The translations under genes and the position numbers were made by a program. From assembly GCF_022539315.1 (NCBI RefSeq), contig NC_066342.1, positions 13,389,402 through 13,453,401 on the forward strand: a DNA stretch of 64,000 nt, read 5' to 3'. Positions 52,868 through 63,590 of this stretch are shown here, piece by piece (position 1 is the first letter of the stretch; each line of letters opens with the position of its first letter). The notes below the pieces were generated by a model that made no database searches, was not told the origin of the DNA, and saw only the letters and a list, made by a program, of their open reading frames with translations. This stretch comes from Serinus canaria. Lineage: Eukaryota; Chordata; Aves; Passeriformes; Fringillidae.

Positions 52868-53560
52868 CTACACTAATCATGATTTCTGTGCATATTTGAA
52901 AACTTTCTGGGTTAGATCCGTTTTATTCACAGAGGCTTAGTTTCCTTTGGTCTTCTGTGTTAAACCAGTTCATAACACTCCCTGGCTCCAAACCCCACTA
53001 CAGATCTGCAGATAAACAGTTTATTGAATTATTAAAAGCCACTCAAGAAACAGGAGTGTGGAGGGCAACCCCTAGTGGGCAAATAGTAGTTCCACCAGTA
53101 TAATGAAATTATTGAAAGAGAACATGAAAGAATATTGGGGAATTGAGTTAGGTCAAAAATATGCAGAAAACATTGGTTAGTGTGGTAATGACAGGAATTG
53201 CCAAATCAATAGTGAGCAAATGTTTAGTCTGCCAGAAGAACAATCCTAACAATGCCAGAAAACCTTTATTGGGGGCTTTACAACAAGGTAATACACCTAG
53301 TGACTACTGGCAAATTGATTTTTCTGAATTACTATGAAAAATTGGTTACAGATACCTTTTAGTACTGGTTGACACCTTTTCTGGGTGGCCAGAAGCATGC
53401 CCCTGTCACACCAACAAAGCCAGAGAAGTCACAAAGATGTTGCTCAAAGAAATTATACCCAGATTTGGAATACCTTTGGGAATGTCCTCAGATGGAGGCT
53501 TCCATTTTATAGCTGAAATTATAAAGCAAGTCATGCCCTGGGTTTAACCTGGTATCTATA
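52868..53560 (+). pseudogene. pol: F integrase, N-terminal module and core
   Basis: 53000-53110 holds degraded linker. A C-x2-C pair follows (CLVCQ near 53223). Then SDYWQIDFSELL with the first Asp (about 53300-53335), a stop, LVDTFSGWPEA, and MSSDGGFHF with the second Asp. These match E integrase. Ends near 53560 with a frame change. Confidence 0.83.
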
Positions 53561-54165
53561 TACTCCTCCACAGTCCAGTGGAGACCACAGTCCAGTGGGA
53601 AAGTACAAAGAAGGAATCAATCCTCAAAGAGGCAAACGAGCAAAATATGTCAAGAAACTTCTTTAACTTGGGTTCAATCATTACCATTATTAAGAATTCA
53701 CATACAGCCAAGATCCAAAGATAACCTGAGTCTATACAGATTGTTGTATGGAAGGCTTTCAGGCCCCTGTAATTCCAGGTACTTTGCATATACAAGGAAA
53801 TGTGGAAATAAACAAGTATTTGATCTCTTTGGGCCATGTTCGACAGTCATTACAAAAAATACATGGTAACCTCCAGACCGCTGAAACTGGACGCTTTGAT
53901 GCACTCTATCCAACCAGGAGATTGGGTACTTATTAAAACGTGGGACTTGGAGCCTTTGGCCCAACAGTGGAAAGAATCCTTACAGGTATTGCTAACCACT
54001 TATGCTGCACTTAAGATTGGCGAGAAGAGACTGTGGATTCATTACTCCTTATTAAAGACCTCCACTCTTGAATGGGCTTGTACTCAACAAGAGCCTACAA
54101 AATTAAAAATAGCTAAGTGCCAGTTAATTGTACACATAGCATTTCTATTTCATTTATTGGTCTAG
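53561..54165 (+). pseudogene. pol: F integrase, C-terminal GPF/Y-like module
   Basis: After a decayed core end (53575-53740) the frame at 53836-54165 encodes IQPGDWVLIKTWDLEPL, then QQWKESLQVLLTTYAALKI, equivalent to the G module at 17815-17900. The GPF residues are changed to KES. This C-terminal module is typical of gamma-type integrases. Confidence 0.8.
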
Positions 54166-54576
54166 ATTTCATTTATGCTCAGTGTTTGTTATATTTGTTG
54201 TTTGCATATTATCAAGCAATTTGGGGTATGGGTGTTACAGATTTAGTAAACAAAATGGTAAGGATGCAAGCCCTATATCTTGGATACCTTTGCTGCCTAT
54301 TAGAAACGTATGAAGGGAAATGGACAACAGAATATAGTTATTAAACAGGTCAGTAGAAATAGTCTTCAGAACAATTCACAAAACAACTGAGAATTCAGTA
54401 AAAGGAAGTGATCTCCTTTTGAAAATAGAAATTAAGATTGCACAATAGCCAAAAGGACATGATTTTACTTTTTGTTGTTGAGTAGGATGAATGAAATATT
54501 GGGAATTGCCAACCATGATGCTGAACCCTGGATTTGACATTAATTTATGCAGTAATTAAAAAAGGAATTTAATTTT
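54166..54576 (+). other. env: F env N-terminal region, decayed
   Basis: Small frames only. A hydrophobic stretch at about 54170-54215 could be the remains of a signal or leader. No confident motif. Confidence 0.4.
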
Positions 54577-55482
54577 ATGCCCAGCACTGAGCTTTCATGG
54601 ATTCTTGTTTATGATTGGGATAGAGCTACATTTATGGGGCTACCTTTAAAATGTAATGGGAGGAATACAAATTATAAAATCCCACAAAGACAAGATTATG
54701 TAAATCTAACTCTAAAACAAGAAAAGTGGTATTCTCTAGAGGTAGAATGGAATGGAAATAAGCATTTCCAAATGATACAGAACACAAAGCGTAAAATCTG
54801 ACAAATTTCAGAGTATGTTCACATTTTCAAAATGATATAAAGTGGAGAGTAGAATTGTTTGGAGTTCCCATACCAAAACTTAACTGGGACACACTATTTC
54901 AACAACCAAAGTTTACTGATTGGAAGGATACTGATCTTACCGTCTGGAAGGTAAAGATGCTTAATACTACATATGCAAAATGTGTAGGCTGAGAAAATAA
55001 AGTCTCAAAAGGACTGTCTTGAAATATTAGTAGGAAATTACCCATTTTGTACTAGGAAAACTCAGGTATAAGGTTTAGATTAGATACCGAACATTGAAGG
55101 AAAATACTGGAAGGCCCCTACAGGGTTGGGATGGTACTGGCTTTGTCAGGACACTGCTAGAAAAGCTTTACCCCCATGATAGCATGAATCATCTACTTTA
55201 GGAGCAATAGTTCCGAAATTGACAACGTACTCACTAGATGAGAAGAAGGGGTGGGTCAGAAGCTATGTACATCGGATAGAAAGATCTACCAGTCCTTTGG
55301 ATGAGAGGCCAACAGCCTTTCATTTCTTTGTAGGATGGTTCATTCCATGGTTAGGAGTATCTAAGATACAAAAGGCTTTAGTAAATGTATCAACTGTAAT
55401 GGAATCAATTAGTAATAGCACCACTGATGCCATACAAGCATTACAAGAGGAAATTTCAGAAATAGGCAGAATTGCAACTTAA
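54577..55482 (+). pseudogene. env: F env fragments (SU and TM)
   Basis: 54577-54801 is a short SU-like frame. 55219-55482 is a TM-like frame with a FHFFVGWFIPWLGVSKIQK fusion-type/helix start and heptad repeats (VSTVMESISNST, AIQALQEEISEIGRIA). It stops before a disulphide motif or membrane anchor would occur. No cleavage site or full ectodomain remains. Related to G TM by the coiled-coil pattern. Confidence 0.68.
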
Positions 55483-56131
55483 ATAGGATTGCTTTTGAAA
55501 CACAGGACTCTTTTAATATATGAAACACAGGACTCCTTTAACACAAGTGCCTTAGTATAAAGTATAGAGAAATAAAAGTTTGGTGTTGGCTGCTGTGCTC
55601 AACTGCAACCGCTTTTGCAAGACAAGAAGCCTAGCCCCAGCAGAGGCTACGATGATAAGCAAATAGTAGTTGCTATGGCTAATGCTAGCTACTCTTGGAA
55701 AGAAATAAACCTGAGCGGACTAAGATGATAAGGGAAAGGAATGCGAGCTAATGGGTTTGGCTAACTGCTTTTCTGCAGGACAAGGGCTTAGCCCCTGTGG
55801 GCTAAGCAATGAGAAGGAAGACGCATACTAACTGCCGTTTTAATGATAAGTAGAAGAACTGTCACAAAGGATAGAAAAATGTAATAAAAGAATAGGAACA
55901 TAATTAACACCTAGTTATAGAGGAAGCATAACTAATATAGCAACAAAGTGCGTAAAAATAAAATTTGGTATGTATTAGCAAAATAGGTGTGTGATGAATG
56001 TGTTAGATAACAATAGCGTGCCGTGTTTGTAACCATAAGATAATAAACCACAAGTTCTTTAAGATCCCAACCCCTTAAGACTGTAACTTTTAGATAAATG
56101 TACAAACAGGGCAGATGCCAAACTTGTAAAC
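55483..56131. other. 650 bp between F and X3 without recognised gene
   Basis: AT-rich. A near-repeat acacaggactc occurs at 55500 and 55525. gcttagcccctg and gcctagccccag at about 55630 and 55790 suggest an internal duplication of about 160 bases. It may be an LTR not recognised here. Confidence 0.4.
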
Positions 56132-56680
56132 TGTCTTACGTTAAATATAAGATGTAACCAAAAGGTATGTATTCTATCACCATCCATATAATCTGTTAAG
56201 ATAAGTTAGGCAGTGTTCTCCATCCTCTTTATGACTCATCCCTGATAATTTCTTTTGGGGACTATCTCTGCTAAATGGTCCATCAAGGCCTCACTGCATG
56301 ACTCATAAATTACATCATCCCATTGTGAAATGCTCTGCCCAGGGGGAGGAACCGAGCATTCCTACCTGGATATAGTCTGAGGTTTTGGAACACCAGAGCA
56401 GCCTTTTCTACTGGATTCCCAGGACACAAGAGCTACAGAACCACCACTGGACCTTCAGAGGAAGACCAGACCCTTCTACAGGATCACGACATTTACCATT
56501 TTAACAGGACTGCAGCCACCATTTATTCGGACTGCTACCACCACCCTGACCAACAGGGTGTCAGGTTGTATCCTGACTGTCAGTTTAAGCCAGTGTTTTC
56601 TGCCTTTATTTTAATTTTCCTATTAAATTGTAGTTCTGACTTGGAATCTCTCACTGTTTTGCTTTCAAACTAGTACATAA
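56132..56680 (+). mobile_element. X3: ERVL-type LTR of the X family, truncated
   Basis: Starts tgtcttacgtta and matches X1 and X2 through tcccattgtgaaatgctctgcccag, gatatagtctgaggttttgg and ggtgtcaggttgtatcctgac. The last about 120 bases of X1 (the tcggagggag to caagacg part) are not seen, so it is truncated at about 56650-56680. Confidence 0.8.
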
Positions 56681-57430
56681 ACGTATAAATAACCTCTGTA
56701 AGATGAGTATGGCAGACATGCATATGGAGGTGTGGTGTCAACCCCCTGCATGCTGCATGCTCCCCCTGGCTGGGCCAATAAAGGTGTGCTTTACAGTATC
56801 TTACTGTGGAGTAGATTCCTTTGAATCACTAAACATATTAGCTTCACAAGGCAGAGTATGTGCAGTAGTTAATTCAAGCTGTTGTGTTTCTATTGACCAG
56901 TCAGAGTTTCTACTGACTTACTGCACATTTGGGAGCAGACTAAAATTTTGCATGGAATTCAAAAGGATGACACTTCATTGGAACTTGAAGAAATTTGGAA
57001 AAAGATCATTTCCTGGCTTCCTGATTTGAAATGGTAAAGTATCTATTTGTTGGAATATGTGTAAATGTCTGCTTTTTCTATTACAGTATGTCTGCTTTTT
57101 CTATTACAGTACAATGTTTAAGCTTGTGCTTGAATGCATGTGTTGCCCTTAAATATAGATGTTCAATAGAATAAGACTTGGTAAATTATCCAAGTCTTAA
57201 AGAGGAGAATTTATATGGGAGGATTTACGTGAATAGGAAGATAAAATCAGAGTGTTGATCTGTAACAGAAGACAAGAACAAAAGGATGGTTAGAACAAGT
57301 TGGTCTGGACCATAGCCTGTACAGCCAAAAAATGCAGGATGTACTGATGATAAAGTTGAAAAAACAGATTGGCTCGAGTTTGGAAAACTCCGTGTTCTCC
57401 TTATAAATGTGCATGAGCACCAAGGAGTTC
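56681..57430. other. Unassigned sequence with a 23-bp tandem duplication
   Basis: caataaagg at about 56778 and following gtgctttaca may be an LTR end. A perfect tandem duplication of 23 bp lies at 57066-57111. The remainder is AT-rich and without domains. Confidence 0.4.
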
Positions 57431-57756
57431 ATCTAAAGGGCAGTATGCAGGTGACCACTGTGTGACTGGCAAGGGTTACAGAATACATCCGAACACCCTC
57501 AAGATGACCTAAAACTGAAACCAAGTAGGTGGTGTCAAAAGGCAGGACAAATGCAAATATCAGCATACATATGTAATAGATTTCTGGGAAATATAACGAA
57601 TAATAATGCATATGTAAGATAAAAAGACACAGGTTTGTCTCTGACATTCACATTAGCTGGAGTTGCCCCTGTGAACCCAGCGCTGTCAATAAAGAATGCT
57701 TGCTCTCTGAATACCCAAACTGGTGTCCGGGGGTTTCTCTACAAGTTTTCAGTTAC
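57431..57756 (+). mobile_element. LTR-like segment
   Basis: An aataaag signal at about 57690 is followed by a gctctctgaataccc and gtccgggggtttctct U5-like region ending ctaca/gttaca at about 57743-57756, as in an R-U5. Start unknown. Confidence 0.5.
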
Positions 57757-58003
57757 ACCCCCTTCTTCATTCATCAATGATAGCTTTGAAAACAGGGTCT
57801 TGTTCAAGTTGTTTTATCCCCATTCTAAGCAGTGTATCCTGCTACATTAGCACACAGTCTTTTTTCATGACAGCTTCTGATTTATATGTCTCATTGTAAA
57901 CCAAAATATTCTCACAATATATGTGGCTTATGTGCAAACTGATCAGTTGCTGAAAGATGGCAGTATCAGTAAGTTAAGAAAATACATATGGAAATAGAGG
58001 AAG
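57757..58003. other. Unassigned sequence before W
   Basis: 250 bp of low-GC DNA with no features recognised. The base preceding the W LTR is g at 58003. Confidence 0.35.
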
Positions 58004-58665
58004 TGTCCAAGGGTGATGATAGGGTGCTTGTATCCCCATTCATGTGTGCTGTTTATGCTGGTTATTATGTTCTGTGCCTTCAAGACTGTCTCTGAAGAGA
58101 GAAAGTTTTGTTTTGGCTTCTTATCAGCTGCTCCCCCATGGCTGGCGGGACATACAGACAGTACAGTACATAGTGCTGCTTTTGCTTTTTTGCCCGGCTT
58201 CTTGCTTTGCTCTTGCTTCTGCTTTGCTTCTGCTTGCTCTTGCTTTTTGCTTCTTCTCATTAGTTAATTTAGCTAAACAGTCCAAATTTCTTCCTGGACT
58301 GTTTCTCCTTTCCTGTTTGGACCTACTCGAAATTGCTCCGGACTGGGATCTGGGAAACACTGAGAGTTTGCACCCTGTGGCCTGCAGCAGCTGCCCCAGC
58401 ACCGGAGGGACTGATAACAGAGCGACCACCCCCAAGAGAGACTTTCTGAATTTGTCATCTTTTTCAGAGCGGTGAAAGAGTGGTGTCATCCGGTATTGTT
58501 CATTTTGTGTGGTGGGGGGTGCTGTGCCTGTTAAATAAACAGGTTCTTTCCACTTGTCTCCGAGGAATTCTTCCCGAACCGGTTGGGGGGAGGGGCCATA
58601 TGGGTTTGCTTTCTAGAGGGGCCCCCTTTGGGGATTGTCTCCCAAATTTGCCCTAAACAAGGACA
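58004..58665 (+). mobile_element. W 5' LTR (662 bp)
   Basis: Starts tgtccaagggtg and ends ctaaacaaggaca. It contains the ttgcttctgctt tract, a ttaaataaac signal near 58530-58539 and the ggttggggggagggg block. It matches the solo LTR at 27248-27915 closely. Confidence 0.92.
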
Positions 58666-58671
58666 AAATTT

Positions 58672-58689
58672 TGGCGCCCAGCGCATGGG
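58672..58689 (+). promoter_or_regulatory. W primer-binding site, tRNA-Lys-like
   Basis: tggcgcccagcgcatggg, six bases after the LTR, resembles the lysine-1,2 primer site (tggcgcccaa...). The putative gag ATG at 58685 lies inside it, see the gag entry. Confidence 0.75.
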
Positions 58690-59803
58690 GCTCAAGAGAG
58701 AGTGGAAAAACCCTGTTTTGAGTGCATTTTGGTTGCCATTACTCTGTGTCAGTATAAAGCAGTTAATAGACATGCTTTTTGAATTCATAATGTCTCTTGG
58801 GGTGAAGGCTTGCCTGCATTTCTGGTCCCTAGGGTTTCTTGAGATCTTAATACCTCGATGGTCCCTCGGTTTATTTTCTTATCCAGAAATAGCTCTTGTA
58901 CTGTCCCTAATACCTAACTTTTACAGCAGAGGGGCAGTGACCAGAATAGCTATCCTGCTGGGCTTGGTGGTAATGATTTGTAAGAAGTTTATAAACATGT
59001 TGGGGTCTGCTCCAAGTGTGAATGATTCGTGGTTATGGTTATGCATCCAGTTTGTTAGAGGAGGAGCAGGGGGTGAGGCTTTTCAGCCTTTGATTTTTTT
59101 CTTCTCCTCTGAATCTGTTACATCACTGTTGGAGAATGTTCAGTTTCCCCTGAATGTTAAAGAGACCATCTTTCTGGTATTCAGTCTGGTAAGCTTCCTC
59201 TACACAATCTGCTGCTTCTCTAGAATGAGGGCTGAGATTTTTAGATGGGCTGATGAGACCCCTGACCCAGGAGTAGACCCAGGTGTGGAAAATCCTAAGT
59301 GGTGCGGGAAATGGGAGGATATGGGCCAAATCCTGAAGGAATTCTCTGACCCCATAGTCTGGGACTTTCCCCATGAAGAAATTCAGAACCCAGCTGAGGT
59401 GGGGAAATACCTGAAAGAGAAGTACAAGGATGACCCTAAGGAGAAAAAGATCATTGCAGTGAGCTGGGCCCTGGCCTATGCTTATCGCACATTGTTATAT
59501 GCTGTAGGGAAAGGGGGGCAGGGAGATAAATCAGCAGCTACCCCAGTCACTCAGGCTGCAGCCAACACCCCAGGCTCGAAGCCAGCAGCTAAACCAATGG
59601 CTGTTGCTGCTAGCACTAGAAGTAGAAAATGCACAGGCAAGACCAATCGACCAGTGGATGATGATGATGATGCAGGAGAAGGACTCTCAACGCCTCCTGA
59701 CATAAAATCAGGAGTTAAAGCAGCAGGTGCCAGATCAGAAGCCAATATGGAGTCCTTTCCCCTGAAGGACCTTCGTGGCCTAAGGAAGGATTACACCCAA
59801 TGA
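58685..59803 (+). pseudogene. gag: W gag, N-terminal open part with hydrophobic extension
   Basis: From ATG 58685 the frame is open for 372 codons (it is open further upstream into the LTR). The first about 185 residues contain four or five hydrophobic segments (for example AFWLPLLCVSI, ALVLSLI, IAILLGLVVMICKKFI and IFLVFSLVSFLYTICCF). The Gag-type sequence follows: RAEIFRWADETPDPG, KWEDMGQILKEF, then an EKYK basic helix and a linker with DDDDD. It ends at TGA 59801-59803. Gag-like sequence continues beyond. Whether the hydrophobic region was ever translated is unknown. Confidence 0.65.
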
Positions 59804-60556
59804 TCTGATGAATCCATAATTAGTTGGTTAGTCCGTCTTTGGGATGCTGCAGGTGAGGCTACAATTCTGGATGGCACTGAAGTGAGGCATTTGGGATCCC
59901 TGTCACATGACCCTGTAATTGACCAAGGAATGATGAGGGGGGTTAATCCTCACAGCCTCTGGGCACGGGTCTTGGAAAGTGTTGCACAAAGATACCTGTG
60001 TGCAGATGATCTTTATATGCAGCAAACAACAGCACAGTGAAAGACCATAGAGCAAGGGATCCAACGCCTGAGAAAAATGGCAGTGGCAGAGATTGTCTTC
60101 TCAGACAACGTAACAACTAGGAACCCAGACTTGGTACCATGCACGTCTGTGATGTGGTGGAAACTTGTACAACTCAGGCCACATGAATATGCTTGTGCCT
60201 TAGCCATAATGAAGTGGGATGAGAGGGATGAGACCGTGCTGGATATGGCAAAGAAGCTCCGAGCGTATGCAGACGCTGTGCATGGCCCAACACATGCCAG
60301 AATCGCAGCGGTGGAAACACATCTGCAGAAGTTAGAGGATAAGATAGAGGAGAATCACAAGAAGCTCAGAGAGCAGATTAAGGAAGACCTTCTCCAAATC
60401 TCAGCAGTACAGATCAGAGGTCCTAGTGCCCAATACAGACGTTCCCCAGACAGAGAGAGAAGGTACACCCCACAAGCTGAGCTGTGGTTCTTCCTGCGTG
60501 ATTGTGGAGACAACATGAGGAGATGGGATGGGAAATCTACTGCTGCTCTGGCATGA
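59804..60556 (+). pseudogene. gag: W gag, C-terminal part
   Basis: Continues after TGA with SIISWLVRLWDAAGEA (capsid-like), a second stop at about 60038-60040, then frame 60077-60556. That frame has WWKLVQLRPHEYACALAIM, a coiled coil (VETHLQKLEDKIEENHKKL) and a basic end. No classic zinc knuckle is visible before protease, as in many ERVL Gag proteins. Matches Z at 7230-7545. Confidence 0.72.
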
Positions 60557-61050
60557 TGGGTGCGTGAATTGAAGGACAGGACTCAGAGAGGGAGTTCTAC
60601 CAAAAGGAAAGCAGCTCCAGTTGCCCGTAGCCGAACTGCCAGATACTATGATGATCATGACATGTCCGATCCCCTTGAAGGAACATCCAAGACATATGCC
60701 CAGGGAAAGAAGGATGACCAGGGTTAGAGGGACCCTGCCTCTAGCCAGGTAGAAGCTAGGGAAAATCGTGTTTTCTGGTCTGTGTGGATTCGTTGGCCTG
60801 GCACATAGGAACCACAGGAGTATAAAGCTTTGGTTGACACTGGTGCACAATGTACATTAATCCCATCAAGACGTGGGGACAGAGTCTGTTTCTACTGCTA
60901 GTGTGACAGGGGGATCCCAGGATTTCACTTTGGAGGGAGTGGATGTGAGCCTGACGGGAAATGAGTGGAAGAAACACCCTATTGTGACTGGCCCAGAGGC
61001 CCCATGCATTTTAGGCATAGATTACCTTCGAAGTGGGTATTTCAAAGACC
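60557..61050 (+). pseudogene. pro: W protease
   Basis: After a basic, RS-rich linker, KALVDTGAQCTLIPS carries the DTGA active site at about 60836-60847. A stop and frameshift follow at about 60900. The C-terminal GPEAPCILGIDYLR motif lies at 60995-61035. Matches Z, where part is deleted. Confidence 0.82.
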
Positions 61051-62414
61051 CAAAAGGACTCAGGTGGGCATTTGGCATAGCAGCTGTAGTGACAGAGGGC
61101 ATGCAGCAATTGAACACCTTGCCTGGACTGTCTGAGAATCCATCTGCAGTAGGACTTCTGAAGGGAGAAAAACAACAGGTGCCGATTGCCACTTCCACAG
61201 TGCATCGACGACAATATAGAAATACTCAAGATGCCGTGATCCCCATCCATAAGATGATCAGAGAGCTGGAGACCCAAGGGGTGGTCAGCAAGACCCACTC
61301 ACCCTTCAACAGCCCCATTTGGCCTGTGCGTAAATCTGAAGGAGAATGGAGATTGACTGTGGACTACCGTGCATTGAATGAAGTGACTCCACCACTGAGC
61401 GCTGCTGTGCCAGACATATTAGAGCTACAGTATGAGCTGGAGTCCAAGGCAGCGAAGTGGTACGCCGCTGTTGACATTGCCAATGAATTTTTCTCCATTC
61501 CTCTGGCAGCAGAATGCAGGCCTCAGTTTGCTTTCACCTGGAGGGGAGTGCAGTATACCTGGAACTGACTGCCCCAGGGGTGGAAGCACAGTCCCACCAT
61601 CTGCCATGGACTGATCCAGACTGCACTGGAAAAGGGTGAGGTTCCAGAACACCTACAGTATGTCGATGACATCATTGTGTGGGGGAACACAGCTGCGGAA
61701 GTGTTTGAGAAAGGAAAGAAAATCATCCAAATCCTCCTGGGCTCTGGTTTCACCATTAAAAAGAGTAAAGGGACCAGCTCGTGAGATTCAGTTCCTAGGA
61801 GTGAAGTGGCAAGATGGACGGCGTCAGATTCCTACAGAAGTCATCAGCAAGATCACAGCTACATCTCCACCAACCAATAAGAAGGAAACCCAAGCTTTTC
61901 TAGGCGCCATAGGCTTTTGGAGAATGCACATTCCTGAGTACAGTCAGATCTTAAGCCCTCTTTATCTGGTCATCCGCAAGAAGAACAATTTCCACTGGGG
62001 CCCTGAGCAACAACAAGCCTTTGCCCAGATCAAGCAGGAAATCGCTCATGCAGTAGCCCTTGGCCCATTCAGGACAGGACCAGATGTGAAGAACATGCTC
62101 TACTCTGTAGCCGGGAACCATGGCTTGTCCTGGAGCCTTTGGCAGAAGGTGCCTGGGGAGACTTGGGGTCAACCACTAGGATTTTGGAGTCAAAGCTACA
62201 GAGGCTCTGAAGCCAGCTATACTCCAACAGAGAAAGAAATCTTGGCTGCCTATGAAGGAGTCCAAGCCGCCTCAGAGGTGACTGGCACAGAAGCACAGCT
62301 CCTCCTGGCACCCCGACTGCCGGTGCTGGGGTAGATGTTCAAAGGCAAGGTTCCTTCTACTCACCATGCCACCAGTGCCACATGGAGCAAGTGGATTGCT
62401 CTTATCACTCAACG
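61051..62414 (+). pseudogene. pol: W reverse transcriptase and linker
   Basis: Fingers: VIPIHKMIRELETQG, PFNSPIWPVRKSEGEW, LTVDYRALNE. Palm: WYAAVDIANEFFSIPL with the first Asp and an in-frame TGA at 61566-61568 directly before LPQGW. QYVDDIIVWG has YVDD at 61659-61670. A frameshift follows near 61770, then FLGVKWQDG, FLGAIGFWRMHI and a connection region to about 62334. Cut by a solo LTR at 62415. Confidence 0.9.
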
Positions 62415-62798
62415 TGATAGTGGGGCCCTGGAAAAATGCTAAGATAAAACTCTGAAATGTTAAGCTTTGCGTTTCACCTGCGTAAGTAGTATAATTGCTA
62501 GATGTGATAATTGTTTAGTAATTAAAAATAATTATTGTTTAATCATAAGAAGAACCATGAGAAACTGTATGTTCCTAATCTAAGGAGGCTATGCTTGGCT
62601 GGAATCTATGTATACAATAGAACAATGTAAGCTTAATAATTAACACGAAAGTTATATAATGGTAGAATATAAAAACATGTTCATCCCAAACTTATGTCGG
62701 AGTCAGATTTGGGTTTGTACCCCTGACACCCAGAGCTCTTCAATAAAAGCACCTGCATATAATCATTTCTCGCGATTATGTGTTCCTGAACGCTAACA
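62415..62798 (+). mobile_element. Solo LTR (384 bp, 4-bp TSD) in W pol
   Basis: Starts tgatagtgggg and ends acgctaaca, with aacg (62411-62414) and agcg (62799-62802), a 4-bp duplication with one mismatch. caataaaag lies at about 62740. The empty site is seen in Z at about 26000-26025, where the same linker reads through. Four bases suggest an ERV1-type source. Confidence 0.85.
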
Positions 62799-62802
62799 AG
62801 CG

Positions 62803-63208
62803 CGCCCGTATAGGTAAACTGAATTGCCCTGGGATTTTGGAGGTAATTACAAATTGATCCGAAGGTGAGAATTTCGGTGTCACAGATGAAGAACCAGAAC
62901 CAGTGACAAGGGCTGAAGAGGCTCCTCCATATAACCAACTGCCAGCAGAGGAAACACGCTACGCTCCTTTCACTGATGGTTCCTGTCGCATCGTAGGGAT
63001 GAACCGGAAGTGGAAAGCAGCCGTATGGAGCCCCACACGACAAGTCGCTCAAGCTACCGAAGGAGAAGGTGGATCGAGCCAACTTGCTGAACTCAAAGCT
63101 GTTCAGCTGGCCCTGGACATTGCTGAGAGAGAGAAATGGCCAAGGCTCTACCTTTACACTGATTCATGGATGGTAGCTAATGCTCTGTGGGGATGGCTGG
63201 AGAGGTGA
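62803..63208 (+). pseudogene. pol: W RNase H
   Basis: The linker resumes (EGENFGVTDEEPE-type), then the core: RYAPFTDGSCR, LAELKAVQLALDIAERE, LYTDSWMVANALWGW. The acidic TDG, E and TDS motifs are present. A TGA ends the frame at 63206-63208. Confidence 0.86.
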
Positions 63209-63590
63209 AAAGAGGCCAATTGGCAGCGTAGGGGAAAACCAATTTGGGCTGCTGAAGAGTTGGAAGACATTGCTATTAGGGTAGAGAAACTACCTGTGAA
63301 AGCCCGCCATGTAGATGCCCATGTCCCCAAGAGTAGAGCTAATGGGGAGCACCAACACAATGAGCAGGTAGACTGGGCTGCAAAGACAGAGGTGTCAAAG
63401 ACAGACCTAGATTGGGAACACAAGGGACAGTTATTCCTAGCTTGGTGGGCCCATGATGCCTCAGGCCGTCAGGGCAGGGATGCCACCTTTAATTGGGTAT
63501 GAGACCGAGGGGTGGATCTAACCATGGACAGTATTTCTCAGGTCATCCATGACTGTGAGACGTGCTGCCATCAAGCAAGCTAACCGAGTG
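63209..63590 (+). pseudogene. pol: W RNase H end and integrase zinc module
   Basis: Frame 63260-63502 has KARHVDAHVPKSRANGEHQHNEQVDW, the H-x-D end of RNase H, then AKTEVS and a GRQGRDATF segment. A stop follows, then DLTMDSISQVIHDCETCC, the C-x2-C half of the HHCC module. Stops and frame shifts. Confidence 0.82.

Larger units (their letters stand above)
49741..55482 (+). mobile_element. F: 5'-truncated gammaretrovirus-like provirus
   Basis: The order on plus is RNase H (49741-50082), integrase (about 53000-54110), Env (54117-55482), split by a P-family LTR and a large LTR carrying a nested solo LTR at 50270-52867. Gag, protease and RT are absent. No own LTR was recognised. Its domains resemble E, which lacks env. 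Confidence 0.82.

Noticed and set aside
53556..53964. Minus frames over F integrase
   Set aside because: Antisense of the integrase C-terminal region; no independent support.
55219..55482. Possible domesticated (syncytin-like) env
   Set aside because: Only an 87-codon TM fragment is open, lacking cleavage site, disulphide motif and anchor.
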